Assembly (NCBI GenBank): GCA_040752895.1
Contig: JBFMHN010000004.1
Location: 1 to 64,000, forward strand
Length of the DNA: 64,000 nucleotides
Origin: Pseudomonadota bacterium
GTDB taxonomy: Bacteria; Pseudomonadota; Alphaproteobacteria; GCA-2746255
Reading direction: 5' to 3'
Part shown: in pieces, positions 9,333 through 17,992 of the stretch
Layout of the letters: the number at the start of each line of letters is the position of its first letter
Position numbering within the stretch: the stretch's first letter is position 1
The notes under the pieces: model-generated
Databases searched by the model: none
The model's input: only the letters and a program-made list of their open reading frames with translations
Told to the model about the DNA's origin: nothing
Position numbers and translations under genes: made by a program

Positions 9333-10295
9333 TTACACGATCCCGTAGGCGGCCGGGCTTTCGATGCCGGCGTGAAAGCGGAGCCGACGCAGAAATTCGA
9401 GCGGGTCTTTCGGCCGCACGAGCGCGCCTTCCGACTGGTTCAGCCAATCGTAAAGCCGGGTCAGCAGAAACCGCATGGCGGCTCCGCGGGCGAGGACGGG
9501 GAGCGCGGCAACTTCTTCTTTGCTCAGCGTGCGCACGGCGCGGTAGGCGGTGATCAGCTTGCCCGCCTTCGTGATGTTGAAATCACCCGCCGGCTCGAAG
9601 CACCAGGCGTTCAGGCATATCGCAAGCTCATAGGCGAAGAAGTCGTTGCAGGCGAAATAGAAGTCGATGATTCCGGAAAGCCGGTCGCCGAGAAAGAACA
9701 CGTTGTCCGGGAAAAGGTCGGCGTGGATGACCCCTATCGGCAGGTTGTCCGGCCAGTCTCGCCGCAGCGTCAGAAGCTCGGTGCGGATTTCCTGGGCGAG
9801 CCCCGTCCGCACGCGATCCGCTTGCCCCGCGCAAGCCTGAAACAGTTTCTCCCAGCCTTCCGGTCCCAGGTCGTTTTGGCGAAACACCTTGAAGCTTTCG
9901 CCGGCCAAATGCATGGCGGCTACCGCCTTCCCAAGCTCCACGCAGTGCTCGGGCAAAATCCGTCTGGGCCACATGCCTTGCAGGAAGCTCACGATAGCGG
10001 CTGGCTTGCCGCACAGGCTGCGCAGCGCTTGCTGGTCGCGTCCATGGAGCGGTGTCGGGCAGGGTACGCCGTGCGTCGCCAGATGCTCCATAAGCCCGAG
10101 GAAAAAAGGCAGATCCTTCCGCGCCACCCGCTTTTCATAGAGCGTCAGGATGTAGGCCTTCTTCTCCATTTGCAGGAGGTAATTGGAATTTTCGACTCCC
10201 TCGGCGATCCCCTTGAAGGCGACGAGCTTGCCAAGGTCGTATTCGGCGACGAATTTTGTCAGGTCTTCGTCGGATACTTCGGTATAGACGGCCAT
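9333..10295 (-). CDS. thrB: Homoserine kinase (ThrB type II)
   Basis: A 320-residue homoserine kinase of the aminoglycoside-phosphotransferase fold used by alphaproteobacteria and pseudomonads, not the GHMP type. It phosphorylates homoserine for threonine synthase. The kinase motif [11 protein letters not shown] followed by [11 protein letters not shown] gives the catalytic Asp/Asn and metal Asp. The ATG at 10295 gives the usual [12 protein letters not shown] start; the frame is open 34 codons further but that extension is not family-like. Co-directional with rnhA. Confidence 0.95.
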   Translation of the reverse strand: MAVYTEVSDEDLTKFVAEYDLGKLVAFKGIAEGVENSNYLLQMEKKAYILTLYEKRVARKDLPFFLGLMEHLATHGVPCPTPLHGRDQQALRSLCGKPAAIVSFLQGMWPRRILPEHCVELGKAVAAMHLAGESFKVFRQNDLGPEGWEKLFQACAGQADRVRTGLAQEIRTELLTLRRDWPDNLPIGVIHADLFPDNVFFLGDRLSGIIDFYFACNDFFAYELAICLNAWCFEPAGDFNITKAGKLITAYRAVRTLSKEEVAALPVLARGAAMRFLLTRLYDWLNQSEGALVRPKDPLEFLRRLRFHAGIESPAAYGIV

Positions 10296-10537
10296 GAAAC
10301 GAAGATATTTCGGTTGGGAGAGGGGGTGGCGGAGGTTGGCTTGTACGGCATCCGTTCGGGCAAGGCGGGTTGAACGTTTACCCATACGTTCGCCCACCTT
10401 ACCCGTTCCAGCGCCTCTTGAGCAACGACCGCCAGTCCTCTAAAATCAGGGGCCGAAAGGGGGCCGCCGATGCCCTTGACATAACCGGCCGTGGCGGACG
10501 ATGCGCAAGGCCGGGACAAACCCGAAGGGATGAAGGG

Positions 10538-11107
10538 GTGCGGAGAGACCATTTCGTGCGCGCCGGTCGATTTTGTTTGGGTGGTCCCGTTCTCGCGCTT
10601 GTCCTTCTTGCCGGTTGTTCGAGCATCGGCTCGACGGTCCGAAGCGTTTCCGAAACCGTCGTCCCCAGTTGCCCGGGCGCTTCGTTCCTGCCCGACGCTT
10701 CCAAGTTGACGCGCTTTCGGGAGGGGTCCTTGGGCGATCTCACCGACGTTCGTTTCGAAAGCGAAATCCGCCGCGTCGATGCGAGCTGCTCCTGGGAGGG
10801 GGATGCCGTCGTCGCCAACCTCGAGCTTGAATTCGTTCTGGCCAAGGGGCCGGCCTTTACCGGAGAGAATCCGGAGATCGTCTATTTTGTCGGGACGACG
10901 GATAAACACCGCGCGGTGATTTCGAAAGAGAAATTGACGACAACGGCCGTCCTTCCGCCCGATGCGAAGGCGCGCGCTTGGAAGGAAAAGCTCGCCCATC
11001 GGATCCCCCTGGCTGAGGGGAAGAGCGGCAGCGATTATTCCATCTTCATCGGATTCCAGCTCAGCCGGGAGGAGCTCGACTATAACCGCCGATGGTATGG
11101 CCGATGA
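10538..11107 (+). CDS. Small lipoprotein, function unknown, first gene of the glycine cleavage operon
   Basis: About 189 residues from a GTG start that follows a purine-rich GGGATGAAGGG stretch; the frame is open upstream but that part looks random. The N terminus has a short basic region, a hydrophobic stretch and a lipobox (VLLAGCSS), so the mature protein should be lipid-anchored at the cell envelope. The rest is a beta-rich soluble domain I cannot assign to a named enzyme. Its stop overlaps the gcvT start in an ATGA, so it is coupled to the glycine cleavage genes, though no functional link is evident. Divergent from thrB across roughly 240 bases in which I see no convincing promoter. Confidence 0.75.
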   Translation: MRRDHFVRAGRFCLGGPVLALVLLAGCSSIGSTVRSVSETVVPSCPGASFLPDASKLTRFREGSLGDLTDVRFESEIRRVDASCSWEGDAVVANLELEFVLAKGPAFTGENPEIVYFVGTTDKHRAVISKEKLTTTAVLPPDAKARAWKEKLAHRIPLAEGKSGSDYSIFIGFQLSREELDYNRRWYGR

Positions 11108-12210
11108 CGGCGGGAAGCCCGCTCCGCACCCCGCTTCATGCCTTTCACCTTCGGCACGGCGGCAAGATGGTCGCCTTCGCCGGCTATGAGCTGCCGGTCC
11201 AATACGCAGGCGGCATCCTGGCCGAACATCGGCATACGCGGAACGCCGCCTCCCTTTTCGATGCGTCTCACCTGGGTCAAGTGTTCGTACATGGGGAGAA
11301 CCAGGCCGAGGCGCTGGAGCGGCTGGTGCCGGGCGATCTCCTGGCGTTGCCGGAAGGCCGCATGCGCTACACGTTGTTCACGAACGCCGGCGCCGGCATC
11401 CTCGACGACCTCATGGTGATCAACACCGGCAACCCGTGGTCGCTCGTCATCAACGCCGGACCGAAGGCCGCCGACCTTCGGCATCTGCGCGCGCATCTGG
11501 GCGAAGACAAAGTCGAATATCTCGAAGACCGGGCGCTTCTTGCGCTGCAGGGGCCGGCGGCGTCGGCGGTGCTTTCCCGTTTTGCCAGGGGCTGCGAAGG
11601 CATGCCCTATCTTTCGGCCAGGACGTTTTCGATCGCCGGTACGGAAGCCTTCGTCACGCGTTCGGGCTATACCGGCGAGGACGGCTATGAGATTGCCGTG
11701 CCCGGTGCTGCGGCGGACGCGCTGGCCGAGAAACTTCTCGAACAGCCGGAGGTCGCGCCGGCCGGGTTGGGCGCCAGGGACAGCCTCCGGCTTGAGGCCG
11801 GGCTTTGCCTTTACGGCCACGACCTCGATGCGACGACGACGGTGGTGGAGGCTGGGCTTGCCTGGACGGTCTCGAAACGCCGCCGCGCCGAGGGGGGCTA
11901 CCCCGGCGCCGAGACCGTCCGCCGCGAGCTGGCCGAGGGGCCAAGGCGAAAGCGCGTCGGGCTTCGACCCGCCGGCCGGTCACCGGTCCGAGAGGGTGCC
12001 GCCATCGTGAGCGGGGCGGGCGAAAAGATCGGCCAGGTGACGAGCGGGGGCTTTGGCCCGACCGTGGAGGGACCGGTCGCCATGGGGTATGTTGAGGCGT
12101 CTTTCGCAACGCCGGGGACGGCGGTCGGGCTTGAACTTCGCGGCCGGACGGTGGAGGCTGCGGTAACTAGGCTTCCCTTCGTTCCGACGCGTTACCACAA
12201 GGGCGAATAA
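11104..12210 (+). CDS. gcvT: Aminomethyltransferase, glycine cleavage T-protein
   Basis: A 368-residue T-protein: it takes the aminomethyl group from the lipoyl arm of H-protein, releases ammonia and passes the methylene to tetrahydrofolate. The family start (TPLHAFHLRHGGKMVAFAGYELPVQY) is present, as are the conserved FDASHLGQ and the RSGYTGEDGYEI motif. The ATG at 11104 overlaps the lipoprotein stop; an earlier in-frame start inside the lipoprotein gene is less likely. It is followed after 19 bases by gcvH and then both P-protein subunits. Confidence 0.96.
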   Translation: MTAGSPLRTPLHAFHLRHGGKMVAFAGYELPVQYAGGILAEHRHTRNAASLFDASHLGQVFVHGENQAEALERLVPGDLLALPEGRMRYTLFTNAGAGILDDLMVINTGNPWSLVINAGPKAADLRHLRAHLGEDKVEYLEDRALLALQGPAASAVLSRFARGCEGMPYLSARTFSIAGTEAFVTRSGYTGEDGYEIAVPGAAADALAEKLLEQPEVAPAGLGARDSLRLEAGLCLYGHDLDATTTVVEAGLAWTVSKRRRAEGGYPGAETVRRELAEGPRRKRVGLRPAGRSPVREGAAIVSGAGEKIGQVTSGGFGPTVEGPVAMGYVEASFATPGTAVGLELRGRTVEAAVTRLPFVPTRYHKGE

Positions 12211-12229
12211 ACATCTCGGGGGCAAGGCA

Positions 12230-12607
12230 ATGAGCGGGTTTCGGTACACGAAGGATCACGAATGGGTTTTCCTGGAAGACGGGATCGCCACCCTTGGAAT
12301 TACGGCCTACGCCCAGGGGCAGCTTGGCGACATCGTTTTTGTCGAATTGCCCGAAATCGGCAAGACGGTGAGCCGGGGCGAGGCGGCGGCGGTCGTTGAA
12401 TCCGTGAAGGCGGCAAGCGAGGTCTACGCGCCGGTGACCGGCGAGGTCGTCGAGGTGAACGCGGCCCTTCAGGCCGATCCGGCCATCGTCAACGCCGACC
12501 CGACCGGCAAGGGCTGGTTTCTGAAGCTGCGCCCACAGGATCTCGCCGAGTTGAATTCGCTTATGGATGAACCTTCCTACCAGGCTTACGTGAAGGAACT
12601 CGCCTGA
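12230..12607 (+). CDS. gcvH: Glycine cleavage H-protein
   Basis: A 125-residue lipoyl carrier protein that shuttles the aminomethyl group between the P, T and L proteins. The lipoylation lysine is K60 in the motif [14 protein letters not shown]. The length is typical. A clear ribosome site precedes the ATG (GGGGGCAAGGCA). The stop shares its last base with the ATG of gcvPA. Confidence 0.97.
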   Translation: MSGFRYTKDHEWVFLEDGIATLGITAYAQGQLGDIVFVELPEIGKTVSRGEAAAVVESVKAASEVYAPVTGEVVEVNAALQADPAIVNADPTGKGWFLKLRPQDLAELNSLMDEPSYQAYVKELA

Positions 12608-13944
12608 TGCGTTACCTGCCGCTGACGGACGCGGACCGTCAGAAGATGCTGGAAACGATCGGGGCCGCTTCCGTCGATGCTCTGTTCGTGGACGTGCCGA
12701 AGGCGGCCCGGCTTGCAGCACCCCTCGATCTTCCCGACCATCTGGGCGAGATCGAAGTTGAGCGGGCGGTCGCCCGCCTTGCCGCGAAGAATCTGGACGC
12801 CGGTTCGGTTCCAAGCTTTCTCGGCGCCGGCCTTTACCGGCACTTCGTTCCCGCCGCCGTCGATTACCTGATCCAACGGGGTGAATTTCTGACCGCCTAT
12901 ACGCCCTACCAGCCGGAGATTTCCCAGGGCACGTTGCAGGCCCTGTTCGAGTTTCAGACGCAGGTCGCTCTGTTGACCGGTATGGAAATCGCGAACGCTT
13001 CCCTCTACGATGGGGCGACGGCGGCGGCCGAGGCGATGCTGATGGCCAGGCGGCTGTCGCGCCGCGAGCGCGTGCTTGTCTCCGGCGGTCTTCATCCCCA
13101 TTACCGGGACGTCGCGCGCACGATGGCGGGAGGCGTCATCGAGGTCTTGCCGCCGAAACTCGGGGGGGGGGAGGAACTGGCCTCGAAAGTGGACGGGACG
13201 ACCGCTTGCGTGGTCGTCCAGAACCCAGATTTCTTCGGCAATATCCGGGACTTGAGCGGTATCTCGGCGGCCTGCGCGGCGGCCGGCGCCCTGCTTGTCG
13301 TCGTCGTCACCGAGGCACTTTCCCTGGGTGCCATCCGTAGCCCGGGCGAGATGGGCGCCGACATCGTTGCGGCGGAAGGTCAGTCGTTCGGCAACGGCTT
13401 GAATTTCGGCGGGCCCACCGTCGGTCTCCTCGCCTGCCGCGAAAAGTTCCTCCGCCAGATGCCAGGCAGGCTGTGCGGACAAACGGTGGACATCGAAGGA
13501 AGGCGCGGCTGGGTGCTGACCTTGTCCACGCGCGAGCAGCACATCCGCCGGGAGAAGGCGACCAGCAACATCTGCACGAATTCCGGCCTATGCGCGCTCG
13601 CCTTCACGATCCACGCGGCACTTCTGGGCGAGGAGGGTTTGAAGCGCCTTGCCGCCATCAACCACGAGAAGGCGGTCGCGCTTGCCGAGAGGCTCGGGCG
13701 TCTGCCGGGCTGCGAGGTTACGACGCCCGCCTTCTTCAACGAGTTTACCTTGCGCCTGCCCCTGCCGGCCGCTTCGGCTGTCGAGCGCTTGGCCGAGGAC
13801 GGCGTCCTTGCCGGCGTCCCGCTTTCCCGTCTCTACCCGGAAGCGGAGGCCCTTGCCAATCATCTCCTCGTTGCAGTTACCGAAGTGACGGAGGAAAGCG
13901 ACATGGCGGCGCTGGCCGCCGGCCTCGAAGGGTTGCTGCCGTGA
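12607..13944 (+). CDS. gcvPA: Glycine dehydrogenase (decarboxylating) subunit 1
   Basis: A 445-residue N-terminal-half subunit of the two-subunit P-protein. It has the family start [15 protein letters not shown] and the [17 protein letters not shown] segment. It lacks the PLP lysine, which is carried by subunit 2. The start overlaps gcvH by one base and the end overlaps the GTG of gcvPB, so the stoichiometry is likely set by coupled translation. Confidence 0.96.
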   Translation: MRYLPLTDADRQKMLETIGAASVDALFVDVPKAARLAAPLDLPDHLGEIEVERAVARLAAKNLDAGSVPSFLGAGLYRHFVPAAVDYLIQRGEFLTAYTPYQPEISQGTLQALFEFQTQVALLTGMEIANASLYDGATAAAEAMLMARRLSRRERVLVSGGLHPHYRDVARTMAGGVIEVLPPKLGGGEELASKVDGTTACVVVQNPDFFGNIRDLSGISAACAAAGALLVVVVTEALSLGAIRSPGEMGADIVAAEGQSFGNGLNFGGPTVGLLACREKFLRQMPGRLCGQTVDIEGRRGWVLTLSTREQHIRREKATSNICTNSGLCALAFTIHAALLGEEGLKRLAAINHEKAVALAERLGRLPGCEVTTPAFFNEFTLRLPLPAASAVERLAEDGVLAGVPLSRLYPEAEALANHLLVAVTEVTEESDMAALAAGLEGLLP

Positions 13945-15446
13945 CGGGCACGACCTCTGGCCATCGTGGCCTCGATTTCGAGGAACCGCTCCTCTTCGAG
14001 CAAGGTGCCGAAGGACGCACGGGTGTTGACCTTCCGAAGCCGGCGGGCAAGGCGAACCGCCTGGGCGGGCTTGAGCGGAAATCCCCGGTTGGTTTGCCCG
14101 GCCTTTCCGAGCCGCAGGTGATCCGCCACTTCACGCGGCTCAGCCAGAAGAATTACGGCATCGATTCCGGCTTCTATCCGCTCGGCTCCTGCACGATGAA
14201 GCACAACCCGAGGCTCAACGAAAAGCTGGCGCGGCTGCCGGGCTTCGCCAGCCTTCACCCGTTGCAGCCGTGGAGCACCGTGCAAGGGGCGCTCGAGTTG
14301 ATCGAGCAATTGGCGGACTGGCTGAAAAAATTGACCGGCCTGCCGGCGGTTGCGCTGTCGCCGGCGGCGGGCGCCCATGGCGAGCTTTGCGGCATGATGG
14401 CGATCCGGGCGGCGCTGGCCGACAGGGGCGACAAGAGGGCCCGCGTGTTGGTGCCGGAATCGGCCCACGGGACGAACCCGGCGACGGCGGCCGCACTTGG
14501 CTACCGGGTGGACTCGGTGCCGGGGAATGCGCGTGGGCGGATGGATTTGGAGAGCTTCCATTCGAAGCTGGGCGAGGACGTGGCCGCCGTCATGCTGACC
14601 AACCCGAACACCTGCGGCTTGTTCGAAGACGAGATCCTGGAAGTCGCCGCCGCCATCCATGGCGTCGGCGGTTTTCTTTATGCGGACGGGGCGAATTTCA
14701 ACGCAATCGTCGGCCGGGTGCGGCCGGCCGACCTCGGCGTGGACTGCATGCACATCAACCTGCACAAGACCTTCTCGACCCCCCATGGCGGCGGCGGACC
14801 CGGCAGCGGACCGGTCGTCCTTTCAGAAGCCCTAAGCCCCTTCGCGCCTTACCCCTTCCTGGTGCGGGACGCGAAGGGCCTGCGTCTGGCCGAAGGGCCG
14901 GGCGAGGTGCCGGAAGGCGCCAAGCCCTTCGGCCGCCTCAAAGGTTTCCACGGCCAGATGGGCATGTTCGTCCGCGCGCTTGCCTACATGCTGAGCCACG
15001 GCGGGGACGGTCTCAAGCAGGTGGCGGAAGACGCGGTCCTAAGCGCGAACTACCTGTTGGCCACGCTCAAGGACGAGCTTTCCGCGCCTTACGCGGGGCC
15101 TTGCATGCACGAGGCGCTGTTCGACGACGCGGCCTTTCGGAAACACGGGATCACGACGCTCGACTTCGCGAAGGCGTTGATCGACGAGGGCTTCCATCCG
15201 ATGACGATCTATTTCCCGCTTGTCGTGCACGGGGCGCTTCTGATGGAGCCGACGGAAAGCGAAAGCAAGGAAGGCCTCGACCGTTTCATTGCAACGGTGA
15301 GGGCGTTGATGGCGCGCCTAAAATCCGGTGACGTCGTCCACTTCCAGCAGGCGCCGCAATTTACGCCGCGCCGCCGTCTCGACGAAACCCTGGCCGCCCG
15401 TCACCCAGTCTTGCGCTGGCGGGCGGGGGCGGAAGTCCAGGACTAA
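13941..15446 (+). CDS. gcvPB: Glycine dehydrogenase (decarboxylating) subunit 2
   Basis: A 501-residue PLP-bearing subunit of the two-subunit P-protein. The PLP lysine is K276 in [16 protein letters not shown]. The start is the GTG at 13941, overlapping the gcvPA stop as GTGA; the same frame is open far upstream inside gcvPA but that part is a shadow. The family N terminus (LIFE-like [10 protein letters not shown]) follows soon after. The gene ends four bases from the convergent atpF stop, with no terminator hairpin between them. The dihydrolipoamide dehydrogenase (L-protein) is not in the window. Confidence 0.96.
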   Translation: MTGTTSGHRGLDFEEPLLFEQGAEGRTGVDLPKPAGKANRLGGLERKSPVGLPGLSEPQVIRHFTRLSQKNYGIDSGFYPLGSCTMKHNPRLNEKLARLPGFASLHPLQPWSTVQGALELIEQLADWLKKLTGLPAVALSPAAGAHGELCGMMAIRAALADRGDKRARVLVPESAHGTNPATAAALGYRVDSVPGNARGRMDLESFHSKLGEDVAAVMLTNPNTCGLFEDEILEVAAAIHGVGGFLYADGANFNAIVGRVRPADLGVDCMHINLHKTFSTPHGGGGPGSGPVVLSEALSPFAPYPFLVRDAKGLRLAEGPGEVPEGAKPFGRLKGFHGQMGMFVRALAYMLSHGGDGLKQVAEDAVLSANYLLATLKDELSAPYAGPCMHEALFDDAAFRKHGITTLDFAKALIDEGFHPMTIYFPLVVHGALLMEPTESESKEGLDRFIATVRALMARLKSGDVVHFQQAPQFTPRRRLDETLAARHPVLRWRAGAEVQD

Positions 15447-15450
15447 GGAA

Positions 15451-15933
15451 TCAGTGCAGTTTGGCGGGGAGGTCGGCGATGGCGCGCGCGATCAGCCGTT
15501 CCGTCGTCTTCGGCTCAAGGCTTTCCGCCAGCACCTTCGTCGCGGATGCGATCGCAATCTCGACGGCGCGGCCCCGGATTTCGCGCACGGCTTCCCGCTC
15601 GGCCTGGGCGATACCGTCGGTGGCCATGCGCTCCCGCCGCTCGAGGGCGGCGTTCAAGTCCGTTAGGCCCCGTTCCCGGAGGCGTCCCGCCTCTTCTTTC
15701 GCGCGGGCAAGAATTGCGGCGGCTTCCTCGATCGCTTCCCGCTGCTTCCGCTGGAAATTGGCGAGGGTGGCTTGGGCTTCCTCGCGAAGCTTTTCCGCCT
15801 CTTCGAGGGAGGTGCGCACATGCTGGATACGCGCATCCAGCATGCCAAGAAGCTTGTTCCGGATTGGTTTGAAAACCGCGCCCACGAAGATCGCGAAAGC
15901 GAGGATTTCCCAGAAGACGATCGATTCGAACAT
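15451..15933 (-). CDS. atpF: F0F1 ATP synthase subunit b
   Basis: A 160-residue peripheral-stalk subunit: an N-terminal membrane helix (about residues 5-22) and a long charged coiled coil that links F0 to F1. It is the last gene of the F0 operon and its start overlaps the last base of the b' gene. The two b-type genes together are typical of alphaproteobacteria and other phototroph-related lineages. F1 genes are not in this window, which is also the usual alphaproteobacterial arrangement. Confidence 0.94.
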   Translation of the reverse strand: MFESIVFWEILAFAIFVGAVFKPIRNKLLGMLDARIQHVRTSLEEAEKLREEAQATLANFQRKQREAIEEAAAILARAKEEAGRLRERGLTDLNAALERRERMATDGIAQAEREAVREIRGRAVEIAIASATKVLAESLEPKTTERLIARAIADLPAKLH

Positions 15934-16424
15934 TACGCCCCGCCTTTCAGCACGGCGTCAACGGCCAGGCTTGCCCGGTCCTTCGGCACCTCCATGCCGA
16001 TCAGCTTCGCGGCGACGTCGGCCGCGGCCTCGACGGCCACTTCCCGGGTCGCGGCCAGCGCTTCCGCCTTCGATTCCGCGATGCGCTTCTCCGCCGTCTT
16101 CGCTTTCTCGGCCAAGATCGCCTCGAAGCTTGCCGTCCGCTTCACGGCTTCCGCGGCAAGCTCCTGCGCCGCCTGGCGCAGGGCGGCGTGTGCCGCCTCA
16201 CGCGCCTGGCGCAGGGCTTCCTCGTAGGCGTGGATGGCGGCGTCCGCCTCTTCCTTTAAGGCGGTGGCTCGCTCCAGGTTGGCGTCAATGCGTTTTCGGC
16301 GCTCCTGCAGAACCCGCTCGACCCGGGGAAGTGCGACCTTCGCCATGACGACGTAAAGCGTCAGGAAGGTGATGACGAGCCACACGATCTGCGGCGCGTA
16401 GTCCGGGATGACCATCTGGGGCAT
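15933..16424 (-). CDS. F0F1 ATP synthase subunit b'
   Basis: A 163-residue second b-type stalk subunit. The N terminus MPQMVIPDYAPQIVWLVITFLTLYVVMAKVALP is the conserved b' start, with one membrane helix followed by an alanine- and glutamate-rich coiled coil. It pairs with subunit b as a heterodimer. Order on the minus strand is atpI-atpB-atpE-b'-b. Confidence 0.94.
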   Translation of the reverse strand: MPQMVIPDYAPQIVWLVITFLTLYVVMAKVALPRVERVLQERRKRIDANLERATALKEEADAAIHAYEEALRQAREAAHAALRQAAQELAAEAVKRTASFEAILAEKAKTAEKRIAESKAEALAATREVAVEAAADVAAKLIGMEVPKDRASLAVDAVLKGGA

Positions 16425-16467
16425 GCGTCTCTCCGAAAGGCTTCGACGGCGTCCTTCGTGCTTCGGC

Positions 16468-16734
<267 letters not shown>

Positions 16735-17469
16735 TCAGTGGTGGAGATGGATCGCATCGCTGATGTAAATGCAGGTCAGAACGGCGAACACGTACGCCTG
16801 CAGAAAGGCGATCAGCGTCTCGAGCCCGTACAGCAGAACGATGAAGATGAAGGGGGCCACCCCGAAAAAGCCGAGCGCCACGACGAAGCCCGCGAACACG
16901 GCCAGCATCGTGTGGCCGGCCAGCATGTTGGCAGCCAGACGAACGGAAAGGCTGACGGGACGCGAAAGGTAGGAAACGAGTTCGATGGGCACAAGCAGGG
17001 GCGCCAGATAGATCGGCACGCCCGGCGGCAGGAAAAGGCCGAAGAACTTGAGCCCGTGGCGGAGGAAGCCCAAAACCGTCACGCCGAGGAAGATGGCCGC
17101 CGCCAAGGCGAAGGTGACGATGATGTGGCTCGTCACCGTGAAGCTGTGCGGGATAAGCCCCAGCACGTTGCTGAACAGGATGAACATGAAGAGGCTGAAT
17201 ACGAACGGGAAGAACCGCTTTCCCTCGCTGCCGATGTTGTCCCTGACCGTCTTCGCGATCCACTCGTAGCTGAGCTCGGCCAGCATCTGCCAGCGGCCCG
17301 GCACCATGGCGCGGCTTCGTACGCTCAGGATCAGGAACAGGGAGGCGAGAACGACGGCGATCACCATCATCGCCGAGGAATTCGTGAACGAGGCATCGAG
17401 GCCGCCGATCCGGATATCCACGAGGCGCGTGATCGCGAATTGCTGTAGGGGGCTGTGCTCGGCGGCCAC
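16735..17469 (-). CDS. atpB: F0F1 ATP synthase subunit a
   Basis: A 244-residue multi-helix membrane subunit that forms the proton half channels. The essential arginine is R177 in PVSLSVRLAANMLAGH. The N terminus HSPLQQFAI and the C terminus with ISDAIHLHH are typical for alphaproteobacteria. It lies between atpI and atpE on the minus strand. Confidence 0.97.
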   Translation of the reverse strand: MAAEHSPLQQFAITRLVDIRIGGLDASFTNSSAMMVIAVVLASLFLILSVRSRAMVPGRWQMLAELSYEWIAKTVRDNIGSEGKRFFPFVFSLFMFILFSNVLGLIPHSFTVTSHIIVTFALAAAIFLGVTVLGFLRHGLKFFGLFLPPGVPIYLAPLLVPIELVSYLSRPVSLSVRLAANMLAGHTMLAVFAGFVVALGFFGVAPFIFIVLLYGLETLIAFLQAYVFAVLTCIYISDAIHLHH

Positions 17470-17499
17470 TTGGTTTCCTTTCGGCGCTGGGCGGGCGGC

Positions 17500-17835
17500 C
17501 TATTTGCCGCTTTCTTCCCCGGGCCTTCTTTCTTCTTCTTCGGGCTGGGCGTTCAGGCGTCTTCCCGTCCGGTACGCGTTTAACAAGCCCCCGGCACTTC
17601 CGAGGAGCAAAAAAATCAACAACAGCCACGGCCCGGTTCCCAACCACCGGTCGAGAGCCCACCCCATGGCGGCACCGACGAAAAGGACCGACGCCATCTC
17701 GACGGCTAGGCGAAGCGTTTGCCCGGCGGGCGATGGGTTGGGCGCGCCGGGTTCTTCCCCAAGTCTCGCGTCTTTGGCCTTCCGAATCCGGTTTCCCAGA
17801 TCGTCGAGAGCGGAAGGCGGTTCGTCCTTTGTCAT
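17500..17835 (-). CDS. atpI: ATP synthase protein I
   Basis: About 111 residues with two hydrophobic helices separated by a short loop (around residues 48-95) and a conserved GWALDRWLGT turn between them. AtpI helps the assembly of the c ring. The ATG at 17835 gives the family start (DDLGNRIRKAK); the frame is open upstream, but that extension would run through the promoter. First gene of the F0 operon. Confidence 0.88.
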   Translation of the reverse strand: MTKDEPPSALDDLGNRIRKAKDARLGEEPGAPNPSPAGQTLRLAVEMASVLFVGAAMGWALDRWLGTGPWLLLIFLLLGSAGGLLNAYRTGRRLNAQPEEEERRPGEESGK

Positions 17836-17886
17836 CGGCACGTTGCGCCTGCCTTTGCCGCAAGCCCTCGCCGTGAAATCGGGGGC

Positions 17887-17915
17887 AAGATAGGTGCGGG
17901 GTTCCCCCCTGTCAA
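17887..17915 (-). promoter_or_regulatory. Sigma70-type promoter for the F0 ATP synthase operon
   Basis: Read on the minus strand, TTGACA (17915-17910) is followed after exactly 17 bases by TATCTT (17892-17887). Transcription would start near 17880, about 45 bases before the atpI ATG at 17835. The -35 box is a full match and the -10 box a four-of-six match. It is the only convincing candidate in the 157-base gap between smc and atpI. Confidence 0.6.
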
Positions 17916-17992
17916 GCGCGCCAAACGGCAACGGAAAGTGCGAGAAAGGGCTTCTTCGTCATGCGGTTACACAAGCACCGTTGGGCGGCGGC

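Noticed and set aside
11087-11110. Glycine riboswitch before gcvT
   Set aside because: gcvT overlaps the lipoprotein gene, leaving no leader, and no tandem riboswitch-like sequence was seen before the lipoprotein gene.
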